From Proales similis (lineage: Eukaryota > Rotifera > Eurotatoria > Ploima > Proalidae): 64,000 nt of DNA. Below the pieces are notes generated by a model. That model worked only from the letters and a program-made list of their open reading frames with translations. It was not told the DNA's origin and searched no databases. Both the position numbers and the translations under genes were made by a program. Numbering within the stretch: position 1 is the stretch's first letter; the number at the start of each line of letters is the position of its first letter. Location: the NCBI GenBank assembly GCA_019059635.1, contig JAGVRJ010000004.1, positions 2,232,001 through 2,296,000 of the forward strand, given 5' to 3'. Positions 1-11,216 of this stretch are shown here, piece by piece.

Positions 1-173
1 ACTATGGCGATCCACCGATTCCTCCTGAGATCAAGCCCTTGTCCACCGACTATGGCGCGTGGATGCACTTTCGCAGATCGGTGAAGCCCACCTCGATGGC
101 AAGTCTTCGCGGCGACGATCTATTCATTGACTATCAGTTCTTCCATTGTATTTACCAAAAATTGTTTTTTTGA
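1..173 (+). CDS. GT92-like glycosyltransferase, 3' end only (cut by window edge)
   Basis: This is the last 57 codons of a gene whose body lies left of the window. The bases match the 3' end of the complete gene downstream (position n here equals n+2106 there) with one clear mismatch, cccttg against cctttg, until the last codons. The final residue changes from Tyr to Phe and the stop from TAA to TGA at 171-173. Past the stop the two copies share nothing obvious. It is therefore a tandem paralogue of the 717-2279 gene. Function is inferred only from that copy. Confidence 0.85.
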   Translation, partial: YGDPPIPPEIKPLSTDYGAWMHFRRSVKPTSMASLRGDDLFIDYQFFHCIYQKLFF

Positions 174-716
174 ATCTTTCATTCAAGCTGGCATTTTTTC
201 TTATTTCAAATACATTTTAAAGCACCCACGTAGGTATCAAACTAGTCTGAACGAGTTCGATATTCTCTAAGCTTCTCGCCACTTTTTCGCTGATTTTAGG
301 TAAAACACTCATAATTCACCATAACATCCATTTTCCTCATCTTGACTTTTTCCATACCTAATTTGAGTTGAAAATTTTCCCTCAACTGAAAGCCAAAGAT
401 AAAATGCCTCCTTATCCAATTCTTTTCCCATAGCCCAACATTTTTTTTCGGCGAAAACGAAGAAAATTAGCCAAGTGGAACGTGGACTATAATTGTTCTA
501 GTTTATTCTTTTCTTTTCCAAAGTTGGGAGCAATTTAAAGGAGTACATATTCTCTGCTAGCTTTCTTTTGAAAGTTTTTTTTCGGTCTCGCCAAATAGAC
601 CGCACTTTTTTAAATATTCCAAGTCGAAGTCGATTTTAAAACGATAAGAATGAATGAACTATTTTGATCTATTCCAAAATTATTTAATATTAACGACATT
701 TTAATAGATTGACCAA
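174..716. other. AT-rich intergenic spacer between tandem GT92-like genes
   Basis: This stretch has many T runs. I see no reading frame, RNA gene or repeat. It presumably holds the 3' UTR of the first copy and the promoter of the second. Confidence 0.6.
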
Positions 717-2279
717 ATGAGAAAAAAGCATCTTATTATTTTGATATTAGTCCTAGGTACAATATGGCTCACAAACTTGATTATTTTGTCAAAAATTCAA
801 AGAAGCGTTAACGAGAAGAATTCACATCAATTTAACGGATCTGTGAAAAAATTTTATTCGTCGTTATGGGCAATAAGAAATGAGGACTGGTGTGCGATAA
901 AAAATTATTTTTTTCGGCAAAAAGTGTACTTTTATGTTAGAGGACAATTTTTAATGATAAACTATTGGAAGGCGAAATTTCACTCCAACATAAACAATTA
1001 CTTTAAACTCAATATCACTCACATCGACAGTGAACTAAGAAAGGAAACAATATTGTTGGAAAAAAAAATTTTCAGAAAATCTGTTGATGACAACTATTAT
1101 ATTGATGTCTCATTTAAAGAACGCGTATCAAAACAGTCAAGGGTAATAGTTACGATTGGTCATCAACACACTTTGCAGAAGTGCACCTTGTCGACCAACT
1201 TGGTGTTCGACGAGAAGCCGTTCGAACAGAAGCCGGGCAACTTTGTCGCCTGTATGCAGATGACCAACTTCGGCAGCGAGGCGGGCATCAAGCAGCTCGA
1301 CGCCCACCTCCAGGTGATGCGTCTGGTCGGCTTCGAGAAAGTGGTCACCTTCGACTTTCCGTACAGGAACCCGGCCACGCGCAAGATGGTCGACGAGGTA
1401 TTCAACAAGCACAGTGACATTCTCGAGCTGCACAAGCTCCGCTACTTGCCCAATATCGACAGACGCCTCGACGAGCCTTTCTACGTCGACGCATTCGAGG
1501 ACTACAAGGACATACGAGATTTTGCTGCTGACTCGTATCATGGATCTTTTCAACACATGCTCGCATACTTTTCGGTGATGGAATGCTTCGCAATAGTTGT
1601 CGAGCGATTCAAGTACTTCAGTCTGTTCGAGCACGACGAGTTTGTGCTGCCAAGGCCACATTCGCCATCCGACCCTGTTCAGAGTTGCAGTTACAGGAAA
1701 TCATTCCTACAAGACGGCCTGGAGCGGTCGCTCGCCTTCCAGAACTCGATCACTGGAACTATTAACCCGCACAAGCTGTTCCTCTATCGCCAGGTCATTT
1801 ACCTACCCACCACGTCAGTGGAGAAGCTGTGCGAGACATTCACAATTCAGCGACACATTCCCAGCTGGACGTATGAGCTGCGAATCGGCGACGAGAGCAG
1901 TTTCTTAAACTTGACTGTCGAAGGCGACAGGGATCACCAACGGCTGGGAGAAATCTGTTCATTTATCAGAGAGTTAATATTTCGTCCAGCAGTGAATGCC
2001 AGCATATTCAGCTCATTTGTATTTGCCAAAATGAACTTAGACCAATTCTACAATTTTAAGGCTTTGACCAACACGTCGTTTTGTCATCGAATATCAACCC
2101 ATGGCAACTATGGCGATCCACCGATTCCTCCTGAGATCAAGCCTTTGTCCACCGACTATGGCGCGTGGATGCACTTTCGCAGATCGGTGAAGCCCACCTC
2201 GATGGCAAGTCTTCGCGGCGACGATCTATTCATTGACTATCAGTTCTTCCATTGTATTTACCAAAAATTGTTTTATTAA
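717..2279 (+). CDS. GT92 (DUF23)-like glycosyltransferase, type II membrane protein
   Basis: A 520-residue single-exon protein beginning at an ATG. A hydrophobic stretch at about residues 6-25 follows MRKK, as in a Golgi signal-anchor, with a stem and then a catalytic region. The region around FKYFSLFEHDEFVLPR (about 299-314) matches the position where GT92 enzymes carry an acidic D-x-D/E metal-binding motif after a run like CxxRY. A late histidine-rich piece (CHRISTHGNYG) resembles the family's C-terminal His motif. GT92 enzymes add galactose or similar sugars to glycans in the Golgi; the exact substrate cannot be read here. The first roughly 140 codons are AT-rich while the catalytic part is GC-rich with C/G-ending codons. 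Family assignment is by motif only. Confidence 0.7.
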   Translation: MRKKHLIILILVLGTIWLTNLIILSKIQRSVNEKNSHQFNGSVKKFYSSLWAIRNEDWCAIKNYFFRQKVYFYVRGQFLMINYWKAKFHSNINNYFKLNITHIDSELRKETILLEKKIFRKSVDDNYYIDVSFKERVSKQSRVIVTIGHQHTLQKCTLSTNLVFDEKPFEQKPGNFVACMQMTNFGSEAGIKQLDAHLQVMRLVGFEKVVTFDFPYRNPATRKMVDEVFNKHSDILELHKLRYLPNIDRRLDEPFYVDAFEDYKDIRDFAADSYHGSFQHMLAYFSVMECFAIVVERFKYFSLFEHDEFVLPRPHSPSDPVQSCSYRKSFLQDGLERSLAFQNSITGTINPHKLFLYRQVIYLPTTSVEKLCETFTIQRHIPSWTYELRIGDESSFLNLTVEGDRDHQRLGEICSFIRELIFRPAVNASIFSSFVFAKMNLDQFYNFKALTNTSFCHRISTHGNYGDPPIPPEIKPLSTDYGAWMHFRRSVKPTSMASLRGDDLFIDYQFFHCIYQKLFY

Positions 2280-2325
2280 AACTGGTTGCGTTCTTTACTT
2301 GATGGTTTAAATTCAAATCTCTTCA

Positions 2326-3986
2326 TTAAGCGCAGGTGTTTGTTGTAGTTTGCCAGGTGGTGCCTTGCTTGCAATAGCATGTTCCTGCAAGGCAGTTTGT
2401 AACATCAAGGTCTGTTTTGCATTCGTCCGAACGGCGACAATATTGATTTCTCGATGCTGCGTCGATTCCCTTTCTTATTTCACACTCTTGGCCGTTGTAA
2501 AAGTGCGTTGTCGGGCATGTGCATCGGCTAGATATGCATTCAAGCCCAATCAAGCTGTCACATTCGTCGCTATTTGAACAAATGTCCGAATACTTTTTCA
2601 GCAAGAGGCATTGATTTGTTCCTGTCACGCGATATTGAAAATTTTCCGCACATATGCATATTCTTGCCGAGCTAGCTGCCACATACGTACAAGTAGAGTT
2701 CAAAGGACACTGATAGTTTTCACTGCAAACGTCACCCAAGTCCAAGTAGGCCACACAGTCTCGACTACTCAGATCGAAATAGGTTTCGTCTGGACACATG
2801 CATCCGTAATCTTGCTTCTCTGGTCGATACGCACATATCGTTCCTGTGTCCAAACATTCATCGGTTCGATTGCAAACTGCTCCGTACGGCTTTTTAACAA
2901 CACTGGCTCAGAGCGGAATGGCGGTTGCACGTTGATTTTTGAAGGCGAATATTACACTTACCAGTCAGTACCATTCCACGTGGCGCTTGACGGACACGCG
3001 CAGACACTCGAAACGCAGGAATGGCCAAGGTAATCCAAACACTGATACGACTGGCTACATCCTTTGCCGTAGGAAAGCTTTTCAATGCAACTGCCGCTTG
3101 TCGAGTCCCAATAGTGTGAAGGAAAGCTAGAAAATAATGATTTTGAACGGAGAAAATTTAAAGAGCGCTCGTTGTTTTTGTTTACCAATTGCAGCGGAGC
3201 TGAGCGTCGCCTGTATACGTTGTGCACCAAGCGTTCTCCACGCATTCAAAATGCGAATATTCAGTGGTGCACGCTTCGGCATGGCCTTTTCTCAGTTGGC
3301 AGGAGAGCGTCTGATAGGAAAAGTAATAGTCGGTCGATGAGCATACGCAATGCTTGGTGCTGCTTCCATTGAAAGTTTGACACACCATTGAGCTGGAAAT
3401 GCACTCAGTTGTGTCAAAACACTCCTGGGCGAGGCCTTTTTTCTCTTTGCATTTGCCATCGCTCGAATCCCAGTACATGGTGGACGGGTCGCATGAGCAA
3501 ACGTTACTTTCACAGCTGAGGAATTTGAAGTATTCACATTCGTTTGATGAAACACACGACTCTCCATAGCCTTTTCGAGGCACACAACTGCTCGTCACAG
3601 TGTCCTGATGCCATTGAGGACTGCAAGTGCACAGACCGGTGCCACCGTAGTCACAATAGCTGGATTCGGTGCACAAGTTAGACGCGGTGCAAGGTTCACC
3701 TTTTAAGATTTGGCTTTTTCAATTTCATATGAGCTCAGCCAATTTAGTTTTCTGTCTTAGACTTGCCTATGCCGACCAGAACTCGAGCTTTTGTAGTTGC
3801 CTCTGTGGTAGAGGAGGGCGATGTTGGCTGGTCTAGTTGTAGTCCAAAGACAAGGCCCACGATCAGCCCCATTAGGAGAAGTGACCCGATGCCGGTGACC
3901 AACAAGAACGGCATCAGACGCTTTATAATATTCAGCTGTTGGTCAGAGTTTTTCCATAGTTCAATCTCTTGCTCGTAATCCATCAT
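2326..3986 (-). CDS. Type II membrane protein with EB-like cysteine-rich repeats
   Basis: Four exons read on the minus strand: 3986-3767, 3699-3186, 3126-2962, 2902-2326, giving about 491 aa. The joins are phase-consistent; the first intron has a GC donor (GCAAGT). Residues 1-23 are cytoplasmic, a strong transmembrane segment spans about 24-49, and a short Thr/Ser stalk follows. The rest is a chain of roughly 50-60-residue Cys-rich units with recurring features such as KGYGESC and cysteine pairs, typical of EB modules known mainly from invertebrate surface and secreted proteins. The start is the MMDYEQ methionine pair; upstream frame has no ATG. No enzymatic motif is seen. An extracellular binding or adhesion role is inference. 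Confidence 0.75.
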
Positions 3987-4276
3987 TTCTGCGTATGTGA
4001 ATTTATTTAAGTGAGAAATGTTCAGACTAAACAGGCAAAACAAGTGTTGTTGGCAAATTTTATTCGGAAAATTTTATAAACAAAGCAAACGCAATTTTGA
4101 ACACAGCTATGAAGCCGTACAGATCGTCATTGGGACCGTTGGCTTGTTTGTTTATGTATTTCATGTGTTCAAGTGTTTGTGAGTCGAAAAAGAAAAACAT
4201 TGCTCGATTGCGAAAACAAAATTTAAGATTCTCTGGTTTTCGAACGAGAGTAAAAGCCAAAAACTGCTCTCGGCTA

Positions 4277-5059
4277 TTAGTCAATGTCCATCTCATGCTC
4301 TAGACGGTATTGAGATGGAGTGGTAGGTAGGTTGCATTTGCTCAAGTCGTACAATTCGCTCTTGTGAAATCTCTCAAACTCTTCCAAATGATTTATCTGA
4401 TACTCAATGCTAGTTCTCTTCAAATGGATCTTCTTTTCCTCTGGCTCTCTGCACGCACGAGACTGGAGCAAATGATATCCGATCGCGAGCAGAATCAACA
4501 CCGCTGTGGTGATGGCGAGCAGCATCAGACCGAGCGATCCGGTCTTTGAATGGTAGTAGGCGTTTATAATAAACTCGTTGCCGAAATAAATGTCAACACA
4601 CATTCCACTCGTGCTCAATATTGCCTCTTGTTCTGCCGAATATAGAGTGACACAGACTACGTATAGGGCACTGGCAAAGTTTTGGAAGACCACCGTATTT
4701 GATTCGTTTGTCGACAACGTATAGTTTTTGCTGGTAAAATCCTGCCGACCGTGGTAGCGTATTCTAAACGAATATCGATCGTATATGCTTGTATTGGAAT
4801 AATTGAAGCTCACACTGATCATGTTCTTCTTGATGGACTTGGACGATATGGAAAACCCATTTGGTCTGTAGTCGCGGTAGTCCGGTCTGAGTTGGTAGGA
4901 TATGAGCGGGACATCATGATTTCGCTGCTCGATTTCATTTAGCTCACTTGTTGCTGTAGTGGCCAGACTGCTGGTCAACACAAGCAAGCAAACAAATAAA
5001 CTGCCAGTGAAGCTGAAAATTCTATTCGAACCTGTTATCGCAGACTGATTCAGAAACAT
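4277..5059 (-). CDS. Single-pass type I surface protein, fibronectin-III-like ectodomain
   Basis: A 260-residue single-exon protein. An ATG at 5059 starts an N-terminal hydrophobic segment (about 15-35) that reads as a signal peptide. The ectodomain has several N-glycosylation sequons and a strand pattern (YSFRIRYHG, then YVVCVTLYSAE) like one fibronectin type III fold. A transmembrane segment lies at about 177-200 and is followed by a charged tail of about 60 residues rich in Glu, Lys and Tyr. I do not recognise an orthologue. It lies between the EB protein and S1P lyase on the same strand, with gaps of about 290 and 340 nt. The fold is a guess from pattern; membrane topology is well supported. 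Confidence 0.7.
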   Translation of the reverse strand: MFLNQSAITGSNRIFSFTGSLFVCLLVLTSSLATTATSELNEIEQRNHDVPLISYQLRPDYRDYRPNGFSISSKSIKKNMISVSFNYSNTSIYDRYSFRIRYHGRQDFTSKNYTLSTNESNTVVFQNFASALYVVCVTLYSAEQEAILSTSGMCVDIYFGNEFIINAYYHSKTGSLGLMLLAITTAVLILLAIGYHLLQSRACREPEEKKIHLKRTSIEYQINHLEEFERFHKSELYDLSKCNLPTTPSQYRLEHEMDID

Positions 5060-5395
5060 CGAAATGGCTGCCGAGTTGAATGCATTTCTGTCGAAAAGAA
5101 TTTTTTCGTCGGCACAAAATCATCACCTAAATAACCTGTCTGTCATCAATCATTCACACAGTCAGGACAAATGTGCTGATTGCTTTGCCCATAAGTTTTT
5201 CAGACTCTGTTGTCATCAAGCGCTTTTTGATTTCTTTCTCTAGAATCCAATCAGAAATGCAAACGTCAAAATCAAGTAGCTCATGAAATAAGAAGACTCG
5301 ACTTAGATTAAGTAATATTTTATTATTCAACCTAGGTGTCTAAAATGCTCAACGCTTTCTGAGTATCTGCTTTGTTGTCTAATGACGAGTCATAT
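5060..5395. other. Intergenic spacer
   Basis: This lies between the FN3-like gene and the S1P lyase stop codon. It contains no convincing reading frame. It should hold the S1P lyase 3' UTR and the promoter of the next minus-strand gene. Confidence 0.5.
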
Positions 5396-7419
5396 TTATT
5401 TGCTTGCGGTGCGATTTTTAGTGTCATAGCAGGCATCTAAGAACATGTAGGCTACGTCTGCCACCAAGCTTTTGTCCGGAATGCTTTGGGTACTGCAATA
5501 GATTGCAGCCTTTCATTTCGAATTGAATTTCTAATTGAAAATTCAACTCGAATATTTTGGCACTTACCATTTTACCCAGCTGCCTATCGTCTCTCTTCAT
5601 GATTTCTTTTACGCTCTCTTTTAGATCATTCACAAACTTTTGAGCAATGCCAGGCTTTGTATGCAGTTTCGTCACAGCGATGTGAATGCTTAAGGAGCCA
5701 ATTTTCATGCTCAATCGCTATAAAACTGATTTAGCTCGAAGTAGTTACCCGGTCGGATTTTGGATGGCATTAAGATGCCAGCCTTTTGCGCCCATTTCGT
5801 CCAGAAGGCGAAGAATGTTAAAATGCTTTGAGTCAAAAGCCACAACGCTGACCTCAGGCTCACACATAAGCTCAAGCTCTTTAATGGTTCGAATCCTTTA
5901 ATGGTTCGTCGGAACAAATCAATTTTCGTGTTCAGATGGGTGGGCAGATTATCAGTAAATTACTCGTTAGCGATAAATCTGGCTGTCTTGATTATGTCCT
6001 TTGTGATATCAACGTAACCTTGGCGGCCGAACGAGACTAAAGTGGCCCAGGTCATTGCGATCAAGCTGCCAGCTCGCGAGCCCGCAAACGTTGGTGAGAC
6101 ATATATACCGCCGGGCCACTCGACCGCAGAGAAAAATTGATGCTTTCGGTAGTCCTTGTTTCGATAAACGACCACCGACGAGCCTTTGGGTGTATAGGCA
6201 TACTTGAGGGGAATTTTGAATTGAAAGAAGACTATGAAAGTAGCTGAATGCCTACCTTGTGAGTATCACAGCTCATTGATGTCACTCCTGGTAGACGAAA
6301 GTCGAATGGCGCTAGTTTGTAGCCTGCTTCGTCCATGAAGGCGATGAGAAAGCCGCCAAGACATGCGTCAACATGCATGGGAATATTGTATTTGACAGCA
6401 AGCTTGGAAATTTCTTCTAACGGGTCAATGGCTCCATGGGCAAATTGAGGTGCCGATCCAACCAGCAAGCAGGTGTTTGAATTTATGTACGACTTGAATA
6501 CACGCATGTTTGGCTTTCGGGTCTTGGCATCAACGGGTACGTGACGGACTTTGATGCGGAAAAAATGTCCGGCCTTGTCGAATGCAGCGTGTGCAGTCAC
6601 CGGAATAACCCTTAAAAAAGTTCAAAATTAAAATCCGAAAGATTTTGACACTCGGGGGCTTACATTTCAGGATGCGAAATGCCTCTCTCGTAAGCTAAAT
6701 CTCGATAGGCTTTACAGGCCATCATAATTGACTCTGTGCCTCCTGATGTCATCTATCGGAAAGGACTTTCTAAGTCGGAGTTTGAGAATGATAATAAAAC
6801 AGCGACTCACCGTTCCACAGGTGTCCTCATCACCATGGAACATATGGCAAACCATGCGGACAACCTCGGCCTCCATCTTTCTGACATCGGGGAAAACGTC
6901 CGCGTGAAGTGGATTAGACCAAGCAAACTTTTCATAAACCTGAGTTGTAAGCTGGGTCAGATTTTCATCGGCTCCGTAAACACAGCCGGAGACTGCGCCG
7001 TCTCTCCATGGCAGCTCATTCATTTTGAGATAATCCTGGACGAGCTCAAGCACTTTCTCATTCGAACGTCCTTTTTCGGGAAGCTCTTGGATATACTTGT
7101 TGCCCTTGTTCGACTTTACAATGTCATCTTCAAGGCCTTGACGCGTTTTTTCCAACTCTTGCATGATTTTCGAGTTGAGAAACGGCAGCTTTTTGGCCAT
7201 TCGAAACGCTTGACGCTTCAAGTAGCCCAAAAGACCGCCCGGTTCGATCAAGTTGAGCATGAAATGTCTGAAGCTCACGTAGATGTAGGTAATGAGAACA
7301 CTGAGAAATACGAGCTCCCATTTTTCGAATAGATTTATCAAGTCGCAAGTAGATTTTACAAGCAACTTGCTCATGTCGACAAGTTCAATGTAAAGAGGAT
7401 GCTCTGTCAGCTTTTCCAT
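5396..7419 (-). CDS. SGPL1: Sphingosine-1-phosphate lyase
   Basis: Seven exons on the minus strand: 7419-6811, 6752-6664, 6610-6256, 6202-5964, 5895-5749, 5709-5568, 5509-5396. They join in phase to 564 aa, the usual length of the family (about 568). The enzyme uses pyridoxal phosphate to cleave sphingosine-1-phosphate to phosphoethanolamine and hexadecenal at the ER. Visible hallmarks are the N-terminal membrane anchor ([17 protein letters not shown]), [18 protein letters not shown], and DTHK ending exon 3, which places the PLP lysine at about residue 351, then [10 protein letters not shown]. The last exon gives [12 protein letters not shown]. An additional 5' exon holding only an ATG at 7504-7502, spliced to 7440, would add seven residues after the new Met (see findings). 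Confidence 0.93.
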
Positions 7420-7504
7420 GCCGAGCTGTTCTAAAAGCGCCTGTGTGCTGAAAGTTAAGAACCGAAATTCCGCTTTGAATATTTATTCGAAAGTTCCCTA
7501 CCAT

Positions 7505-7949
7505 GTTTGGCTTCTATATAGATGCGAACAATGATGAAAGATTGGATGAAGAGTCTGTCTTTTTCTAGGCCAAAGGTTCAATTTTATCTAATATTACGAA
7601 AGAATATGATAATTAGATTTTTTATAAGTAGATTGTTGAACGGCTTCATGTGATAGCCTTTTTGAAGGTATTATGCCACGCCTGCTTTTTTCGACGATGG
7701 ATCAGTAGTCATATGAAGCAAGCCGGCGGTGAATTGTGATCAGGCCTGATCTTTATCTGTGACACCTCGCCTAATCTGACTCTCTAGAAAGCAGAATAAA
7801 TAAATTATGCAAAATTTGTTTCCGAATGCAAACTCTCGCAGAAAAATCTATTTAAATCTTTCATGCTATTTATGCATTGCTTGCCGGTTAATTAAATTCA
7901 AAAAGACCGATTTTGTGACATAGCATACTAATAGCTGAAAGAAAAAATT
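7505..7949. other. Intergenic, upstream of S1P lyase
   Basis: AT-rich; no reading frame or repeat seen. It probably contains the S1P lyase promoter and 5' UTR. Confidence 0.5.
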
Positions 7950-8031
7950 CGACGAGGAAGGGATTCGAACCCTCGCGGGCAAAACCCAATGGATTAGCAG
8001 TCCATCGCCTTAACCACTCGGCCACCTCGTC
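7950..8031 (-). tRNA. tRNA-Ser (GCU anticodon)
   Basis: On the minus strand the gene starts GACGAGGTGGCCGAGTGG and closes with the complementary 7-bp acceptor stem. The anticodon loop is CTGCTAA, giving GCU for AGC/AGU codons. A long variable arm and the 82-nt length are typical of tRNA-Ser. The T arm carries GGTTCGAATCC. A T run follows the 3' end as an RNA polymerase III terminator. No intron. Confidence 0.95.
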
Positions 8032-8395
8032 TTGAAATCTCATCGGCGATGCTTCGTATTTATACTGGTCTGCTTATTACTGAAAAAGACGATTAAACAA
8101 GAATCGCCAAAACGATATCTGAGGCGAAAAGTATCTGAGCGTGCCGCAATTCCTAACACAAACGGCCTAAACTTCTGGTCGTTCTATTCTTTCAGTTTCC
8201 TAGCCGTTCAAATTAAAAAGAAAACAACTCAAAGCAATCACTATGGTTGTTGGCAAGTGCGGTTTTTGATTCAAAAATAGCCATTCAGCCAATAGGAACA
8301 GGTCTCATTTTTGTAAACTTTTTTTTTAAATATTGAGAGCTCTCGTGTTCTAGTTAAAAAATTGAAAATGTCAGTTTGCGAACCTGTTTGACATA

Positions 8396-8484
8396 GCCCT
8401 AGTAGCTCAGTCGGTTAGAGCGCTGTACTTATAATCACAGTATTAGCGATGCGGAGGTCGAGAGTTCGAGCCTCTCCTAGGGCA
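8396..8484 (+). tRNA. tRNA-Ile (UAU anticodon) with 15-nt intron
   Basis: The acceptor strands GCCCTAG (8396-8402) and CTAGGGC (8477-8483) pair, and A8484 is the discriminator. The anticodon loop CTTATAA reads UAU, the isoacceptor for ATA. It is interrupted after position 37 by about 15 nt (8434-8448); removing them restores the stem CTGTA/TGCGG. Animal tRNA-Ile(UAU) genes characteristically carry an intron here. A run of eight T follows at once as terminator. Confidence 0.95.
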
Positions 8485-8795
8485 ATCGTTTTTTTTTCTC
8501 TACTGATTTTGAAAAAGTAAAAACTGCTAATCGCACTAAATTTCGATATAAATCAAGCAGTCTAAAACAAGTTTAAGCATTAAGTTTAATTTAATTTTCG
8601 GTTTACTTTTCAATCATTAAGAAATATTCGCCAATAAGATTTTACTTTTTTTTTGTTTCAATGAGCTCTATTTCTAGGCAGATTGGAAATTGAAGAACAA
8701 GAGATTTGCTTAAAGCATCCTAATTTTCAGAGCAAGAGTCCTCGTCTTTGAAATCTTCTCTTAGCCGATCTAAGCATGGATCAATTTATCATAGA

Positions 8796-8867
8796 TCCGT
8801 GATAGTATAGTGGTGAGTATCCCCGCCTGTCACGCGGGAGACCCGGGTTCAATTCCCGGTCACGGAG
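8796..8867 (+). tRNA. tRNA-Asp (GUC anticodon), copy 1
   Basis: A 72-nt gene starting TCCGTGATAGTATAGTGG with anticodon loop CTGTCAC (GUC) and T arm GGTTCAATTCC. The 7-bp acceptor stem pairs fully and G8867 is the discriminator. A T run follows after a few bases. Two further copies with the same body lie at 13012-13083 and 17034-17105 on the minus strand. Confidence 0.96.
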
Positions 8868-8955
8868 AATCTTTTTTTCGATCATTCCCACGCTCCAACA
8901 TCTTAATCAGATCGAAGTTGAAAGAGGATAATTTATTCCATTCAAACGATAACTT

Positions 8956-10502
8956 TTAGCATCGTCCACAAGTTGCCCGGCACTTGTACGCTATCGAAGG
9001 CTCAGAGCAGAGCTCCTGCACCGAACCGCAGAATGGATGAATGTCCACGCAAGTCCTTGATTTTGCAATTTTGATTTCTTGGTCACAGAGCTTTCCTGTA
9101 AAATCAGGAGTACACTCGCAGAAGGCTTCATCGTTAACAACGCTACAAGTGGCACCATTTTGACATGGCTGCTCAAAGCAAGGATTTTCTATTTTTACAC
9201 GTATTAGATAATGGGTCTCGATGAATGAAAAAAATGAGCATCCTCACTCTTTTCGCAGTTCTGGCCAAAGAATGTGACTGGACATAGGCATCTTTCGGTT
9301 GAATCGCCATTTATTTCCAGTGATCTACAAAATCCACCATTTTGGCATGGATTCGGCCAGCATTTGTCTGTATGATTGCACAATAGACCCGCGAATCCAG
9401 CTTAAACCACAAAAATGATTTGAATTTGTTTGAAATTAAGCGAGTAATCGCTTACGGTTGCATATGCACGAGAAGCCATTCGGTCTAGGAACGCAGACGG
9501 CATCGTTCTGGCAAGGATTGTTCACGCATGGACTTTCTTTCTCACAGTGTAATCCAGAGTAGTTTTCTTATTTTAGAATTTGATTAATTAGACAAAAGCT
9601 ACTGAGTCGGAAACTCATGTACCTGAACATTCACAGAAATAGTACTCCTTTCCGTGGGCATGGCATGCTGCGTTGTTTTTGCATGGAGAATCTTGACATG
9701 CGTCCTTTTCTTCACACTTGTCACCAGCATAGCCGTCTATAAATCAAATAACCCATCAGCGTATTGTCTTTGGTCTGAATTGGTCAATTTTCTCTCTTAC
9801 CGTCGCATACACATGAAAAATACGGCTCTTGGTTGAGCTCAATGCATATTCCATTTTCACAAGGGCTTTCAGCGCACAAGTCAGGGAGTTGACAAAACTC
9901 TCCTCTAAACCCTTTGCGACATTTACAGTGCGCAGCTCCACTCTTATCCACAGCGCATTCTCCATCATTCAAGCAAGTGCGGTTAACACAGCTTGTTTCT
10001 GTGCATCAGATTAAAGATGCCTGCTTAGTATGTGTGAGTTCTAAAACCTCTTATCTGCCAAAGTGTACCTTTTTCACACAATTCTCCTTCATAGTGCGCA
10101 GCACATTTGCATTTGAAAGTACCGTCCTGGTGAGAGACGCATGATCCATCATTGAGGCATGGGCTTTTTTGGCACGGATTTTCAATTTCACAATATGTGC
10201 CAATAAAACCCTCTGTAGCCAAGAATAAGATGGGCCTTTTAAAATGCCGCTTAAGAATTGCTCACAGACCTTGACAGTCGCAAAATGCTAGTTGGTCTCT
10301 GAATTGATAGCAGACACCTCCATTTTGGCAGACTACTCCGTCTTCTGAACAACTGATCAGCTTTGAGGATGAAAAGGCTGGAAAAGTCTTACAGGCAAGC
10401 ACGCAACCTTGTTTAAGTGAAACTGAATTTACCTGATCGAGTAAGAAATAGAAATTGAAAAGAAATGATGAAAATCAAGTTCTGAACTTTCATGATCGAC
10501 AT
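8956..10502 (-). CDS. Secreted protein with eight EGF repeats and C-terminal ShK domain
   Basis: About eight exons on the minus strand, with introns of roughly 50-70 nt, nearly all phase 1 inside EGF units. The start is MSIMKVQ at 10502 (or the in-frame Met at 10493), leading a hydrophobic signal peptide. I count eight EGF-like repeats of the form CxxxPCxNxGxC...CxC...GxxCE; one exon (about 10000-9805) holds two. The chain ends in a six-cysteine piece beginning TCVDIHPFCG and ending CRATCGRC, then TAA at 8956. That pattern is an ShK toxin-like domain, a disulfide fold common in ordinary secreted invertebrate proteins. No transmembrane segment follows. The role is presumably extracellular matrix or ligand; ligand unknown. 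Confidence 0.85.
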
Positions 10503-11216
10503 ACTTAGGACTGTGTTCGAATGGAGCGTTAAACAGCGAATTTATACCTTCTTCCCTTAATAAATGTGGGATGACATAATAGCAAAATACAATGTTCTCG
10601 GCTGATTCGTTGATTTCGGCTTGTTTATTTTTGCAGTAAAATCAGCGTGCGCAAGTCCTGCTATTCGAATGAAAATCTTTTGAATACAATTCAACATCTC
10701 GTTCTTAATAGGCTTTAAACTGAATTGTAATCATTCGACGAAATAAAAACACAAAAACATTCAAAATGATTACATAATAGAATTTGTGAGTCAACTTGCT
10801 TTGCGAGCTTTTGATTTAGGAAATTATGAGAAATATGCGAATTGGATTTGTATAAAAATGCCGTCTTAGTTAGCCTCTATCAAGACGTTATCTTACCCAA
10901 AGTGTCCGGGCTTCAGGATACTTATCATCCGCCTTGCTTTAAGTGCGATTCATTTGCTTGAGGCTGAATGTTTGAATTTGAGAACTAAATTTTTAAATTG
11001 TTTCGCTCTGACCTATCACTTTGATTTTTTCAATTCTTACTTACCTTTGTCAAAGAATCGTGATGAGGCCGATTTCAGACAACTAAAGTTCAATGTGTCT
11101 ATTGTACATGAATGAAGGGGTCAAGAAAACTTTTCGGGGCGAAGAGGTTTCATCGTCTTGTATGGATAAAAGCCTAAAGATTGTGATGGCTCTAATAATA
11201 GAGCTCTAGAACAAAA
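10503..11216. other. Intergenic region between divergent genes
   Basis: AT-rich, with no gene that I can support. It separates the minus-strand EGF/ShK gene from the plus-strand SLC5-like gene and so must carry both promoters. Confidence 0.55.

Noticed and set aside
1137-1661. Long minus-strand frame in the GT92-like gene
   Set aside because: It is the antisense shadow of GC-rich codons in the plus-strand gene; no domain or ATG context.
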